Origin: a virus
Direction: 5' to 3' (one strand)
DNA length: 64,000 nucleotides
Virus record (IMG/VR): IMGVR_UViG_3300031857_000156
Location: 1 to 64,000 of that record
This document shows positions 1-9,490 of this stretch, in pieces (the first letter of the stretch is position 1; the number at the start of each line of letters is the position of its first letter). Position numbers and translations under genes: made by a program. Below the pieces are notes generated by a model. The model saw only the letters and a list, made by a program, of their open reading frames with translations, did no database searches and was not told where the DNA came from.

Positions 1-170
1 CTGGAGCCGGAGCGGGTGCAGGTGCTGGAGCCGGAGCGGGTGCAGGTGCTGGAGCCGGAGCGGGTGCAGGTGCTGGAGCCGGAGCGGGTGCAGGTGCTGG
101 AGCCGGAGCGGGTGCAGGTGCTGGAGCGGGTGCAGGTGCTGGAGCCGGAGCGGGTGCAAACGGCCTAATT
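1..170. repeat. 24-bp tandem repeat coding for Ala-Pro
   Basis: About six imperfect copies of a 24-bp unit (ctggagccggagcgggtgca plus ggtg). The minus strand encodes alternating Ala-Pro. The same unit ends the window at 63960-64000. Units are multiples of 3, so copy-number change would preserve the frame. Shorter gcgggtgctggagc copies recur at 400-440. Confidence 0.9.
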
Positions 171-2728
171 TCAGGAGCTGGGGTTTCCGTTGGCGTTTTA
201 ACAGGCGGCGGAGTATAAGGCTCGATAATTGGGGCTGGAGCCGGCGGTTTAATTACAGGCTCGTTTTCAGGAGCAGGCACTTCTTCCGGCGGAATTACAG
301 GTTCAGAGGGAGCGGGCACTAAATCTGGCTTTGGCTCATTTTCCGGTGCTGGTACATCTTGCGGCAAAATCACAGGCTCGGCAGGAGCCGGTGTTGGCGC
401 GGGTGCTGGAGCGGGTGCTGGAGCGGGTGCTGGAGCAGGCGCGGGCAAGCCAGCGGTGGGTGAAGAAACTATTTTTTGAACATCTTGCGAATATCTATTT
501 AATCTTGCAGTTTCAGCATCGGATTGGTTTGGAGTAAGTATGGGATTTACAACTGTTTCTCCCGACGAAGTTACAGTTAAGGCAATCCCTGCGGAAGCAA
601 GAAGCTGCTGCACGTATGGATTAGACGCAACAACCTGAGCAAATCTCGGATCGTTTGCTGCAAATCTAGCAATCTGTTTTGCTACTTCTGGGGCCGCCCG
701 AGCGGCAGTTTGTGTTGCTGCGCTTGCAGCAAGCGGTAACGCCAAAGCAGGAAGCGCGGCGGTTTGTTCGCCAGAGGTTACATCCTCAAATACTTGACGT
801 GCCATGGCTTCGCCAATGGCTCCAGCTTTTTCCTCATTAGAAAGAGGGCGATCTCCGACGGCAGCCTGAGCTATATTTAATTCATTCTGATAATTTGGGT
901 TTGCTTTTAATTCAGAATCAATTAGTTTATTTGAAACGGTTGCTTGTTTAGAAACATCAGAATTTATTTGAGAGACAGCATTTGCTGCGTTAGCAGCGTC
1001 TTCTGGTGTTGCACCAGCACTAATTGCGGATTTGTAAGTTGAACTCCAGAGATTTTCTTCCCCAGTTTTTGTTTCAAAGCTAGAATTTGCTGCATCAACA
1101 ATTGTTTTTGCAACTTCGGGGGTTTTTAATTTATCTGCCGCATCTAAAGTTCTTTGTAAACCGTTTGCAGCTGATATAGCACCCTGGATGTTTCCAGAAG
1201 AAATTGCCTCTACAACTCGAGCCGCAGCAGCTGCTGTTTGAAGATCCTGGCTTTTTGTTAATTGGCCTCCTATTTGAGCAACAGTTGTCCAATCATTTTT
1301 TGATACGGCATTTACCAAGTTAGCGGCTCTTGCAATATCTGAAATGTTAATGTTTCCAGAAACATTTATGCTTCCAACGCTATTAGAAATTGTTGGGTTA
1401 TTTATTAAAGAACTTACTACGCCAATTGGATCGTTGTTTTTAACTGCGTTAGCTACGTTTAAAGCGGTAGCTGTATTTGTGAACCCACCCACGCCGGCCA
1501 GTGACGCAAGGCCTCCCAAAACGTTTCCTTGTTTAATAGCTAAGGCCGCGCTTGCAACCTGAGCAAAAGGTTGAACACCTGGTATAAAAGAAGCAGCAGC
1601 AAGCGCAGTTGATATTAATTGTCCTTGGCCCGTGTCCTCGCCGTAAGTACTAAATTGTACTTTTCCAGTTATAGGGTTTACAAACATATTGTAACCCGTC
1701 ATGCCTGGACCGCTGTAAGTTTTACCGATGTCAATTCGATACGGCTCAGTCGCTTGTGTCCAACCCAAAGTTTGTGTTGGCGTTTTAACTATTTTTCCAA
1801 CTGACACATCCGGTAAATAGTATTGAGTAAAAAAGTTTCCTTCTTCGTCTCGAATTTGGCGACTTTGAACTTGTTTTAACTCTTCAGGAGTTAATTCACG
1901 ACTAATGCTGCTTCCACCTTCATCACCATAAGGGTTGTACGCCGACACCATGTATTTTGGTGTTGTTGAACCTTCCTCAAATCTTTGGGACACCGAGCCT
2001 TCACGCAGAATATCTTCAAGTTTTAATTGATCAAGATTAGTAATACCTTTGCCAATTAAACCGCGGGCCATATCTAAAACAACTTGTTCTCCGGCATTTG
2101 GATTTCGACCAAGCAATTTTGTTGCTTCATCATATCCAAAACCTACACTTTCTCCCGTTGTTCCAAAAATTCCTCCACGCAACTCTCCAAGGTTTTGGAC
2201 AATTTGTTGCGCCAATGGCAAAATTACAGTCTTGTCGTATATGTTTCCAGATCTGTCTACTGTTGCCTGTTCTGCAACATTCAATCCGGAATACTGCGGT
2301 GTCATGTTTTTTGCAATAAAATATGACGCTTGTTGCTGCGGTGTTAACCCTGTGGCTTTTTCAATGTCGCCAGCAGATACTTTAAATTGAGAAATTGCAT
2401 TTGCAATTGCTGCAGGATCATTTTGATTTTGTTCAAGAAAATTTTTAATCTGCAGGTTTGTTAAAGGCGCTATTGGAGCCGGAGCTGGAGTTGGGGTCGG
2501 GGCTACGGTCGAAGGCAACCCAGAATAGGTCGGCGTGATGTTTGAGGTTTGAAAATAAGAAGCTTGTTGGGCAGGTGTGTAGCCCGTGGCCGCAGCAATA
2601 TCAGACGCGGAAATGCCAAACTGCGCCGCAGCGTTTGAAATAGCTTGCGGGTCAGCTAGGTTTTGGGCGACAAAGTTGCTAATGTCAGCAGCTGAAAATT
2701 GCCCTTGATTTCCGAAAGTTTGGCTCAT
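1..2728 (-). CDS. Large virion protein, N-terminal 909 residues (continues past window start)
   Basis: Open from the ATG at 2728 to the window edge. Residues about 8-70 and 85-145 are two related helical repeats, both carrying a TGxTPxQxASYF signature and a YSGL end. Then come an Ala-rich helical region with GxxGGLASL segments and a C-terminal tract of Pro-Ala dipeptides interrupted by acidic PENEP motifs. It reads in frame into the piece at 63249-64000 when the ends are joined. It lies between the tail stabilisation genes and the internal virion proteins, so an ejected or tail-associated structural role is likely (inference). No enzymatic motif was recognised. Confidence 0.75.
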   Translation of the reverse strand, partial: MSQTFGNQGQFSAADISNFVAQNLADPQAISNAAAQFGISASDIAAATGYTPAQQASYFQTSNITPTYSGLPSTVAPTPTPAPAPIAPLTNLQIKNFLEQNQNDPAAIANAISQFKVSAGDIEKATGLTPQQQASYFIAKNMTPQYSGLNVAEQATVDRSGNIYDKTVILPLAQQIVQNLGELRGGIFGTTGESVGFGYDEATKLLGRNPNAGEQVVLDMARGLIGKGITNLDQLKLEDILREGSVSQRFEEGSTTPKYMVSAYNPYGDEGGSSISRELTPEELKQVQSRQIRDEEGNFFTQYYLPDVSVGKIVKTPTQTLGWTQATEPYRIDIGKTYSGPGMTGYNMFVNPITGKVQFSTYGEDTGQGQLISTALAAASFIPGVQPFAQVASAALAIKQGNVLGGLASLAGVGGFTNTATALNVANAVKNNDPIGVVSSLINNPTISNSVGSINVSGNINISDIARAANLVNAVSKNDWTTVAQIGGQLTKSQDLQTAAAAARVVEAISSGNIQGAISAANGLQRTLDAADKLKTPEVAKTIVDAANSSFETKTGEENLWSSTYKSAISAGATPEDAANAANAVSQINSDVSKQATVSNKLIDSELKANPNYQNELNIAQAAVGDRPLSNEEKAGAIGEAMARQVFEDVTSGEQTAALPALALPLAASAATQTAARAAPEVAKQIARFAANDPRFAQVVASNPYVQQLLASAGIALTVTSSGETVVNPILTPNQSDAETARLNRYSQDVQKIVSSPTAGLPAPAPAPAPAPAPAPAPTPAPAEPVILPQDVPAPENEPKPDLVPAPSEPVIPPEEVPAPENEPVIKPPAPAPIIEPYTPPPVKTPTETPAPEIRPFAPAPAPAPAPAPAPAPAPAPAPAPAPAPAPAPAPAPAPAPAPAPAPAPAPAP

Positions 2729-2738
2729 AGTTCTATAT

Positions 2739-2754
2739 CTACTTATACAAAAAA
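2739..2754 (-). promoter_or_regulatory. Candidate phage promoter motif
   Basis: The minus strand reads TTTTTTGTATAAGTAG just before the ATG at 2728. It matches the motif found at 8981, 22877, 33780, 49229 and 52451. No -35 element is evident. The start codon is only 11 nt away, so the leader would be very short. Confidence 0.5.
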
Positions 2755-2756
2755 CG

Positions 2757-3011
2757 CTATGATGTCGTCCCGTTAACTGAGCTTATTACAACCTTTGCCC
2801 AGTCTTGCCAAGTATCAAAAGTGTCTGGCCCCGGAAGAGCAAACACCGAAAACGTCGGAAGAGCCGCCATGCTATTGGCGAAATCTTTCCAGTTTGGCTC
2901 AGTGAGGTAAGGCAGCGGCTCCTCGCCAAAATAGTGGATCATGTTGCCGTTCCAGTTTTCCCACGTCATGTCATCGGTGAGAAATGGGATGCTTTGGTTT
3001 ATAACGGACAT
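2757..3011 (-). CDS. Small virion-associated protein, unknown function
   Basis: 84 residues, acidic and aromatic-rich (WENWNGNMIHYFGEEPLPYL), without signal peptide or membrane segment. It starts at the last base of the upstream stabilisation protein's stop codon region, so the two are translationally coupled. Small proteins of this type often accompany tail-completion genes. I recognise no domain, and function is unknown. Confidence 0.7.
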   Translation of the reverse strand: MSVINQSIPFLTDDMTWENWNGNMIHYFGEEPLPYLTEPNWKDFANSMAALPTFSVFALPGPDTFDTWQDWAKVVISSVNGTTS

Positions 3012-5185
3012 TACGGGCGCTCGTCGCCGTACTCGGCAGTAATTAAAACACGGCCCATTTCAAAGTTGCCGTTGACCGTATTAGAAGAAAACTTAATTTT
3101 TGATTCGCGGTTTTCGATTCGCAAATCAACTTTACCGTCATCTGGGCCAAACGTAAATATTGTTGAGTTAGACTGCTCGCCCCTAGCAAACTTTTTGCCA
3201 AGAATTTGCAAAGTCATGTCCCCGGTTTGCAAAAAGTCCGGTTCAATACGGCGAAGGTGAAGTCGCCGATTCACTCCTTTTGGTGCGTCTTGCGACGGGT
3301 CCCCGCCGACCCAGCTTATGTCGCAGGTGGTAATAGAAGCTGGTATAGCAAGCACGCCGTCATCGCTTTGGCTATTAACGCTGTATTCTTGCTGCCATAT
3401 TGTGTAACCATTTCTAACTGGATACACCGCGCTTCCTACAGCGGGCGGCGAAACAAACGCTGCGGTTGCCGTGATTAAGGTTGCGTTAACTGCTAAGATG
3501 TACTCCGCAGTGGCAACTGTGTAATAGTCATCTTGCGGGTTTGTATTAAACTGGAAGTTAGTGCCCGGCGGCAGATTTGATGTTGCGTCGCCATTTAAAT
3601 AAAACTGATCGTTGCCCGGGGCTGGCTCTCCGCCAGGGGTTGCGATAATCGTGATTGGCTGGCCGAAGGTAGCAAAGTACTCCCAGCCACACCAAATCGG
3701 TGTCGGAAACACCTCAGTCGTGTAACCACACGACCTACGCGCTCCGTCAGCCTGACCTGCATCGTACCAGAGCTTATCTTTAACGTTGTAGATGATCGCG
3801 TCCGTGCATTCTGTTGCCGTGCCGCGGGGATAAAAAAACCAAATCTCATTATATCTGGGCACTTTTGTAGCCCAAACTTTCTGGCGTTGCTCAAAGTTCA
3901 GATTGTCGTAGAACCAGTTTATGTTTTTATCGTTGGCTAACACCTGAACCGAGCCGTTGTATAGATAAAAACGGTCAACGCCAGCCCAGTAATAAAGACC
4001 GTCCATTTCTACGACGGCATTTGATGATAGTATTGAGGTTTGGCTGGAAATGATGTCGTACTTCCAATACTGCTGTGGATTGCCAGTAAAAGATACACGA
4101 ATAAGGCTGTCCGTTGCCCAAAACAATCCTGACGGAGAGTTAGTTCCGCCGCGCACCGGCATGCCCTTTACTATCTTACCCGCGGTCATGTTGACCCGGT
4201 TAGCCAGCGGACCATTCCAATCGTTAAAGTTTTGGTCCGCGTAGGTTGCTTCGACGTGGTTATTTGCTATAAAACCATTTGATCCGTAAACAAAGATAAA
4301 CGGATACAGCACGCACACGCCGCCGTCTACTTCGATTGGAGCATACGTTGGGTTTGTTCCATAGCTATCTGACAGCGCGGAAAAACTCCAAGTGTTTCCG
4401 GGTCCTGGTAAAATGTTTCCTGCGTACACCGGCGTTGGATTACCGTTGTCAATGTTTTCTAAATTTAATCCTGGATGAGCAAGGACCTGAAGCGCTCCGC
4501 CTTGCGGATTATATTGCATGTCAAATTGCCACAGTATTCTGTCGCTGCCAATTGGAAACGTGCTTGTAGCAATCCAAGCTGTTGACGGCGCCGATATTGG
4601 CATGGCCGGGCTGACTGTAACTGTAGTATAAATGTTAGCCGGAACAGCTACAATATTGTCACTATTCTCGGCATCAATTATGTCGCCGGCTTCGCTTAAC
4701 AAATACTGATTGGCAACATTGGCGTTTGAGGTAACTGCGGTTACCGTGTAAACTTGAGCGCCTGGAGTTTGACTAAAAACAATTTTTGTGCCAACTGGAA
4801 ACTTTGACACAAGATTACCCAGCACAGAAAAACTGCTGGCGTTTGAAAACATAATTGTAAAAGGGGAGTAGCCTACTTTAATTGTTGCCGGGTAAGGCCC
4901 GCTTCCCTGACCAAGTGTAGTGCCAGTAATAAAAGCGTCAACTGTGCTTTGATTACCCACAAACATGTAATTTAAACTGTTGTAGGCATTAATAATCATG
5001 CCTCGAGGAATGCCGCCCGGGTCGCGAAACATCTGCCGATAGCCGCCCATCTTCTTAGGCACGCCGCGCTGAAACCGAGTCCAAACACCGTCGGTAAACT
5101 CTCGCGACTCAAACGTAGTTCCGTCGCGTTTAATGCCAGGCTTTACACCCAGCGTGTAAATCAGCGCAAGGTTTTGGTCAGCCAT
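3011..5185 (-). CDS. Tail/virion stabilisation protein (P22 gp10-like)
   Basis: 724 residues. The N-terminus has the signature RDGTxFESREFTDGVWTRFQRG followed by KKMGGYRQ, typical of podoviral stabilisation proteins that seal the portal channel. The rest is beta-rich with WxGVD- and RYNEIWFFYPRG-type strand repeats suggesting a propeller. It is longer than P22 gp10, so extra domains are likely. It sits directly downstream of the adaptor genes. The family assignment is by motif recognition and moderately secure; no catalytic motif is seen. Confidence 0.7.
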   Translation of the reverse strand: MADQNLALIYTLGVKPGIKRDGTTFESREFTDGVWTRFQRGVPKKMGGYRQMFRDPGGIPRGMIINAYNSLNYMFVGNQSTVDAFITGTTLGQGSGPYPATIKVGYSPFTIMFSNASSFSVLGNLVSKFPVGTKIVFSQTPGAQVYTVTAVTSNANVANQYLLSEAGDIIDAENSDNIVAVPANIYTTVTVSPAMPISAPSTAWIATSTFPIGSDRILWQFDMQYNPQGGALQVLAHPGLNLENIDNGNPTPVYAGNILPGPGNTWSFSALSDSYGTNPTYAPIEVDGGVCVLYPFIFVYGSNGFIANNHVEATYADQNFNDWNGPLANRVNMTAGKIVKGMPVRGGTNSPSGLFWATDSLIRVSFTGNPQQYWKYDIISSQTSILSSNAVVEMDGLYYWAGVDRFYLYNGSVQVLANDKNINWFYDNLNFEQRQKVWATKVPRYNEIWFFYPRGTATECTDAIIYNVKDKLWYDAGQADGARRSCGYTTEVFPTPIWCGWEYFATFGQPITIIATPGGEPAPGNDQFYLNGDATSNLPPGTNFQFNTNPQDDYYTVATAEYILAVNATLITATAAFVSPPAVGSAVYPVRNGYTIWQQEYSVNSQSDDGVLAIPASITTCDISWVGGDPSQDAPKGVNRRLHLRRIEPDFLQTGDMTLQILGKKFARGEQSNSTIFTFGPDDGKVDLRIENRESKIKFSSNTVNGNFEMGRVLITAEYGDERP

Positions 5186-5187
5186 TT

Positions 5188-6456
5188 TTAAAACGTGCCG
5201 CCGGGAATTAAGCCTGCATTAAATGTTGCGGTGGTTGAGACTTGGGGCGACCCTGGGTTTGTGTTGTTAAAGCGCATCATGTCAGCGCCGTTGGTTGCGA
5301 CACGCATGTCGTTCGTGCCAGCCAAATACAAGCCGGTGTCGGTGTTGCTGGTAAACGTGAAGGACGGAGCAGACACGGAGCCGTTATCGGCGTAGTAAAC
5401 GCCGGTCGTGGATTGTGTCAGGATGTACAGGTCCACCCCATCGCTTAACAGGATGGCCGTGACGCCGTTTGCAAAGGACACCGGAGCTCCGAGGCCACCA
5501 TCAATTTGGAAAGTGATTGAATACCCGCTTTGTCCTGTGGCGTTATTGACCACATAAATCTGCGTAATGGCCGGCAGAGTAACGGCTAGGTTTTGAGTTC
5601 GCGTTCCCGATGTCGCAACATAAGTCTGAATGGTCGGCGCAAAAGTAATAAGACTTAATGTGTTTCCAACAATATTATCTACGTCGTAAACGGCGGAACT
5701 GTACGTAACAACAGACTGACTTGATAAACCTATTGTAAAAAAGTGCCCTGTGTTTTTATTAAGGCAAACAAGCGCAGAATCGCCGGGATAAAAAGTAACT
5801 GTTGAAGTGCCGTTAATTGTGTTGGCACCTTGAGATGACACTGATAATGATCCAGTGCCTCCGTTGCGGATCATTATGTACCAGCCTGTGCTTACAGATG
5901 CCGCGGTTGGGAGGGTAAACACACCGGCGCCGCCAGTCCAAACATAAGAATAAGCACGAGTAGCTTCATTGAGTGTGGGGGCTACGGCCGTTTCAATAGT
6001 TATTGTGGAGGTTTGCAATAACCCGTTTAGGTTAATTAGCCCGTTGCCGACTAACGACGCAGCATCGGCAGACGACGTGCCCGTTCCGTAAGTAAAGTTA
6101 CGATAAACGCCATCGGTTGTTGAATTGTTGGTTAGATAAAAATACCGAGCTTCGCCGGCCGGGATTGATACGGACGGTGAACCGGATTGCACTTGTACCG
6201 TAAAAGTGTTGCTACCAACGTTTCTAAACAGGATGTCTGTACCGACAGACTGCTGATTTCCTGGGGGCAGCGTGATGGTTAATCCGCCCGTAGTGGCGTT
6301 GCAATCCATGATCCGGGCCACTGCCACGGTCGTTCCGCCGGAGACCGTGTAGTCGGGCCAAGATAGCTCTTGGTTGGTGCCAAATGTTAGGGCACGGTAA
6401 CTGACGTCTGTAGGCTGTACTACGTCGCCTGTGAATGGTGAAGTGTATGTAGTCAT
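5188..6456 (-). CDS. Virion structural protein, fibre-like
   Basis: 422 residues, rich in Thr, Ser, Gly and Asn with alternating beta-strand patterning. The C-terminus (NTDTGLYLAGTNDMRVATNG) is a motif common in phage fibre and neck-fibre proteins, before a final PGGTF. It is 1 bp from the stabilisation protein and its start overlaps the end of the adaptor gene. It is probably a neck or tail fibre; the exact position in the virion is not visible. Confidence 0.65.
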   Translation of the reverse strand: MTTYTSPFTGDVVQPTDVSYRALTFGTNQELSWPDYTVSGGTTVAVARIMDCNATTGGLTITLPPGNQQSVGTDILFRNVGSNTFTVQVQSGSPSVSIPAGEARYFYLTNNSTTDGVYRNFTYGTGTSSADAASLVGNGLINLNGLLQTSTITIETAVAPTLNEATRAYSYVWTGGAGVFTLPTAASVSTGWYIMIRNGGTGSLSVSSQGANTINGTSTVTFYPGDSALVCLNKNTGHFFTIGLSSQSVVTYSSAVYDVDNIVGNTLSLITFAPTIQTYVATSGTRTQNLAVTLPAITQIYVVNNATGQSGYSITFQIDGGLGAPVSFANGVTAILLSDGVDLYILTQSTTGVYYADNGSVSAPSFTFTSNTDTGLYLAGTNDMRVATNGADMMRFNNTNPGSPQVSTTATFNAGLIPGGTF

Positions 6457-7079
6457 TACGGCTCCAACACGTTAGTGTTGCGGTCGATGTTACGGGAGGC
6501 ATTTTCTGCCTTGAGCGCGGTCATAGTGGCATCATACATTTGTTTCCAAAGTTGCAACTTGTCCGGACTCTTAAGGTAAGTCTGAGCTTGCAACAGCGTA
6601 CCAAACAAAAGTGCCTGCGGCGCTTCGCGTGTTATTAAATTTTCTTGGTTTGTCGAATCCAGTGGCTGGATTCTGCTGTAGTAAATAATCTCAACCGTGT
6701 AGGCCGCGTCCGGAACCGGGGCAAGCATCCAGTGGTTGTAATCATAGTCTGCGTAGTATTTAGGTTGCCCTTGTGCGGATTCTCCTTGATACTGCGCCAC
6801 GTACTCTTGGGAGCGATGCAATACCGGCTCGCCAGCAATCTTCATCGAAACAGTCTTTCTCCAGCGTGCCGGTTTAACTAGCACCGAACCTGGATTACCA
6901 GACGTTGTGGTTGTAGTAACTACACTTAGTTCCCACAGTGTTTTTACTTGAGCCGCAATCTCTTGCTCGGCCATAGCAATCAGACGCGGGATTTGCTCTA
7001 CAAAAGAGTCATCATCCCGCTCTGAATACCTGATCACGTCTTGGACCAGGCTGTCGTAAGTCATCACATAAGCTGACAT
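6456..7079 (-). CDS. Phage adaptor / head-completion protein
   Basis: 207 residues. The pattern MTYDSLVQDVIRYSERDDDSFVEQIPRLIAMAEQEI matches the N-terminus of the DUF6682-type adaptor proteins that join portal to tail. A middle beta region (KPARWRKTVSMKI) and a conserved YYxRIxPLD/EAPQALLFGTLLQA stretch follow. It overlaps its downstream neighbour by one base, consistent with a shared operon. Confidence 0.75.
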   Translation of the reverse strand: MSAYVMTYDSLVQDVIRYSERDDDSFVEQIPRLIAMAEQEIAAQVKTLWELSVVTTTTTSGNPGSVLVKPARWRKTVSMKIAGEPVLHRSQEYVAQYQGESAQGQPKYYADYDYNHWMLAPVPDAAYTVEIIYYSRIQPLDSTNQENLITREAPQALLFGTLLQAQTYLKSPDKLQLWKQMYDATMTALKAENASRNIDRNTNVLEP

Positions 7080-7082
7080 AAT

Positions 7083-8138
7083 TTACCTGGTGTAGTAATG
7101 GATGCTAGGTTGATAGTAGATAGGCGACTTATCGCGCTCTTCGTCTGCCGCCATTTGATACCATTGATCGGCTTGCTTCTCCAGGTACGCAACTCGATTC
7201 ATGTCCACGTTTGGTAACTGCAACGCAACTTGGTGTGAGAGCTGTTTTTGGACTGCGCCAATCCAGCGGTTGGGAATGTACAACTCATTTGTGAGTGTAC
7301 CAACATCTTGCAGCTGCTTCTCAATGATTAATTGAAAGAGCTGGAAATCATTATTAGGAATCGGCCACAGATACATCTGCGGCGTGATCTGGCGGTCAAA
7401 CCAAAACTGCAGCGAGCGCTGACTTTGAAACTGTTTGTTTGGGAGATTCCAATAATCGTCACGGTTTAGCCGCGACAGAGGAATGTCTTGTTGGGTGTAA
7501 GAAAAAGATAGCTGGCGCAACGAGAATGTTGACGCCACGGTTTCACGCAGCCGGTAGAAGTTTCTCAGCGGCGTCGGATCGATTGGGAAGTAATACCACT
7601 CACGATCTGCCAACGTGATGGTTGGCAGTGTCTCCCGCACCGTCCAGGTAATGCCGTCTTCGCTTGTCTCAAATACAAAATTATACGTCGAAGCGCCGTA
7701 AGCATTAAACCCAATCTGATAAATCCGCTGGCCCTGGGTGTACCCAGCGCCAAAAAAGTTAGCCCCGATTGTAGATGTGGCAAACGTATCTAGCGAATTA
7801 TCAAACAGATTACCCGCGTTGGGGTTACTCACCGGCAGCGCTTGGGAGATAGCCGGCGTGTCAATATAACGCCAGTTAGCCTCGCGCACATCAATGGTGC
7901 CCTCTGGCAGCGTGATGATGGTCTGGTCTTTTACAGTCCCAATCAGTTTATTTTCCAGCATCCACAGGTTGACCCCGCGGTTGGAAAGATTTTGGAGAAT
8001 GTAAAAGAGCGCCTGTTTGCCGGCGTCAATATACTGAGAAGTTTGCTCTTCGGCAGGCTTGCCCGCCTCTCGAAAAGCATACTCAATCAGTTGACCAACG
8101 TTTATTTTGGTCTGGTTGGTCGTGCCCGAGTAGGCCAT
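7083..8138 (-). CDS. Head-tail connector protein with carbohydrate-binding-like insert
   Basis: 351 residues. Residues 10-80 (INVGQLIEYAFREAGKPAEEQTS) and the C-terminal part (QFWFDRQITPQMYLWPIP) resemble P22 gp4-like head-completion proteins. Between them, about 95-225, is a beta-sandwich-like insert (FETSEDGITWTVRETLPTIT) resembling F5/8 discoidin-type modules. The insert may be surface exposed. The order connector, adaptor, fibre, stabilisation protein follows podoviral neck assembly. Confidence 0.65.
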   Translation of the reverse strand: MAYSGTTNQTKINVGQLIEYAFREAGKPAEEQTSQYIDAGKQALFYILQNLSNRGVNLWMLENKLIGTVKDQTIITLPEGTIDVREANWRYIDTPAISQALPVSNPNAGNLFDNSLDTFATSTIGANFFGAGYTQGQRIYQIGFNAYGASTYNFVFETSEDGITWTVRETLPTITLADREWYYFPIDPTPLRNFYRLRETVASTFSLRQLSFSYTQQDIPLSRLNRDDYWNLPNKQFQSQRSLQFWFDRQITPQMYLWPIPNNDFQLFQLIIEKQLQDVGTLTNELYIPNRWIGAVQKQLSHQVALQLPNVDMNRVAYLEKQADQWYQMAADEERDKSPIYYQPSIHYYTR

Positions 8139-8141
8139 GGA

Positions 8142-8321
8142 TTATCTCCCGCGGCCGGCTGCTCGCTTAGGGGCCTGGGATTTGACGCGCTCGGGAAGGT
8201 TCTTTTTGGCGGGGCCTGCTTTTACAAACTCTTTGCCAACTTTTTTGGGAATGCCAATATTGCTTTTACCCGCCGCTGCGGCGTACATAGCGCGCTGCTG
8301 TGCCTTTGATTCGATAGGCAT
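8142..8321 (-). CDS. Small basic protein, DUF3008-like
   Basis: 59 residues starting [20 protein letters not shown], the pattern of the small basic DUF3008 (ProM-like) proteins, with a Lys/Arg-rich tail. Its ATG overlaps the upstream stop in a TAATG arrangement, which fixes the start. It may be a minor virion or DNA-associated protein; function is unknown. Confidence 0.65.
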   Translation of the reverse strand: MPIESKAQQRAMYAAAAGKSNIGIPKKVGKEFVKAGPAKKNLPERVKSQAPKRAAGRGR

Positions 8322-8947
8322 TATATCCTCCCTCCCATTGCTCGACCAACCGCTGTAAGGCCTCGCATTAGGTCTTCTTCAGCACCCATAGGATAAGCGT
8401 TGCCCATGCCGCCTGTGGCAGTAGCCGCACCCATACCACCTTGCGAAGCTTCAACCGCCCTAGCGGCGTCTGAAAGCAGGTTGCTCATGTCGTCTTCTCT
8501 ACCAGCACGCATCGTCCCGACAGAACTGCCTTCTGCGTACCCAATAGGCTCCTTGGATTTTTTGGCTGCTGCGGACGGAGCCGACGCCTTAGCAGCCTTT
8601 GTCTTTTTTACTTCAGCAACCTTTTTGCGATCTTCTTTGTCCATCTTCATGCTGATCGCGCCGCCGTCTTTCATGGGGTTGCACAAGCCACCGGTTTTGT
8701 ATTTATTAACCACGCCGCCGGTCTTTTTGACGCGCCGGCCAGTCTTAAGCTTAAGCTCCGTTTTGCCCTCGCCTTTGTGCTTGGCGCCCTCGTGCTGGCC
8801 GACAGCCTTTTTGATCATCGACTTATCTTTGGCGATGTCCTTGGCCTCTTCCTTTTCCTCAGAGTGTTTTTTACGGGAGACATAGCCGCCTTCTTTATAA
8901 CAGCTGATGTCAGACTTCATTTTGACATTTGGTTTAAATCCTTCCAC
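8321..8947 (-). CDS. Lysine-rich protein, unknown function
   Basis: 208 residues. Residues 20-130 are strongly basic with many Lys-Glu pairs. Several KxGG(Y/L/V) turns ([17 protein letters not shown]) resemble short segments seen in other phage virion proteins, including the GGEVEEMAGGG stretch of the 57.5-kb gene here. The C-terminal 60 residues are Gly/Ala/Met-rich. Preceded by a phage promoter motif at 8981-8998. No domain recognised. Confidence 0.65.
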   Translation of the reverse strand: MEGFKPNVKMKSDISCYKEGGYVSRKKHSEEKEEAKDIAKDKSMIKKAVGQHEGAKHKGEGKTELKLKTGRRVKKTGGVVNKYKTGGLCNPMKDGGAISMKMDKEDRKKVAEVKKTKAAKASAPSAAAKKSKEPIGYAEGSSVGTMRAGREDDMSNLLSDAARAVEASQGGMGAATATGGMGNAYPMGAEEDLMRGLTAVGRAMGGRI

Positions 8948-8980
8948 GGCAGTGCTCCTTTTAAAAGTTGTGGATTCTCT

Positions 8981-8998
8981 TACTACTTATGCAAAAAA
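8981..8998 (-). promoter_or_regulatory. Candidate phage promoter motif
   Basis: The minus strand reads TTTTTTGCATAAGTAGTA, the best match to the recurrent motif. It lies in the only gap of this region, between the endolysin and the Lys-rich gene, so a new transcript for 8947 downward could start here. Confidence 0.6.
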
Positions 8999-9013
8999 CG
9001 GGGCCAAAATAGC

Positions 9014-9490
9014 CTAGCTTAGGTATAGAGCTTTCTCGTCTTTGCGGCGTTTTACCAGGCCCGGCAGCTCCTTGCCGCCTGCCTTAGTCCACGCCATGAA
9101 AGACTCGGCTGCCTCATCAAACTCTCCGCGGTTGTGCTTCATGCGGATGGTTGACCTCTGCAGGTTACCTAGACCAGCGTTGAAAGCGAATGAAACGAGT
9201 GCACCAAAGCGACCAGGAGTAAGGCCATTAGGACATAATCTGAGTACCCCTGTTTCAAACCTTGCCAGATCTTGAGCAAGAATCTGGTTAACCTCGTCCA
9301 TGCTGAGGGTTCGGTCCCAGCCGTCGGGGATGGGTAGATTTTTTCTATCCTCAAGCTTTACTCCAATGTGCCGCGGGTCAATTACATGGCCTACCGCAGT
9401 GGTCCAAAGTAGCGCCGGGCAGCGGTAAGGGCGTGTTCGCACGCCCTCGTGATGTTTTATCATCTCGATAACGCGCTGCTCTACTTTCAT
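9014..9490 (-). CDS. Endolysin, GH24 lysozyme (muramidase)
   Basis: 158 residues covering the full T4/P22-type lysozyme fold. It would cleave the beta-1,4 bond between N-acetylmuramic acid and N-acetylglucosamine. The catalytic pattern E-8aa-[D/C]-5aa-T is met by E15, C24 and T30 in HHEGVRTRPYRCPALLWT. The conserved SFAFNAGLGNLQRSTI and GLVKRRKDE segments follow. There is no signal peptide, so release depends on the adjacent holin. It overlaps the holin gene by 4 bp. Confidence 0.9.
   Translation of the reverse strand: MKVEQRVIEMIKHHEGVRTRPYRCPALLWTTAVGHVIDPRHIGVKLEDRKNLPIPDGWDRTLSMDEVNQILAQDLARFETGVLRLCPNGLTPGRFGALVSFAFNAGLGNLQRSTIRMKHNRGEFDEAAESFMAWTKAGGKELPGLVKRRKDEKALYLS

Noticed and set aside
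331-537. Plus-strand frame at the window start
   Set aside because: Antisense of the large Ala-Pro protein; repetitive composition keeps it open.
3595-3894. Minus-strand 99-codon frame in the stabilisation protein gene
   Set aside because: Shadow frame inside a well-supported 724-residue gene.
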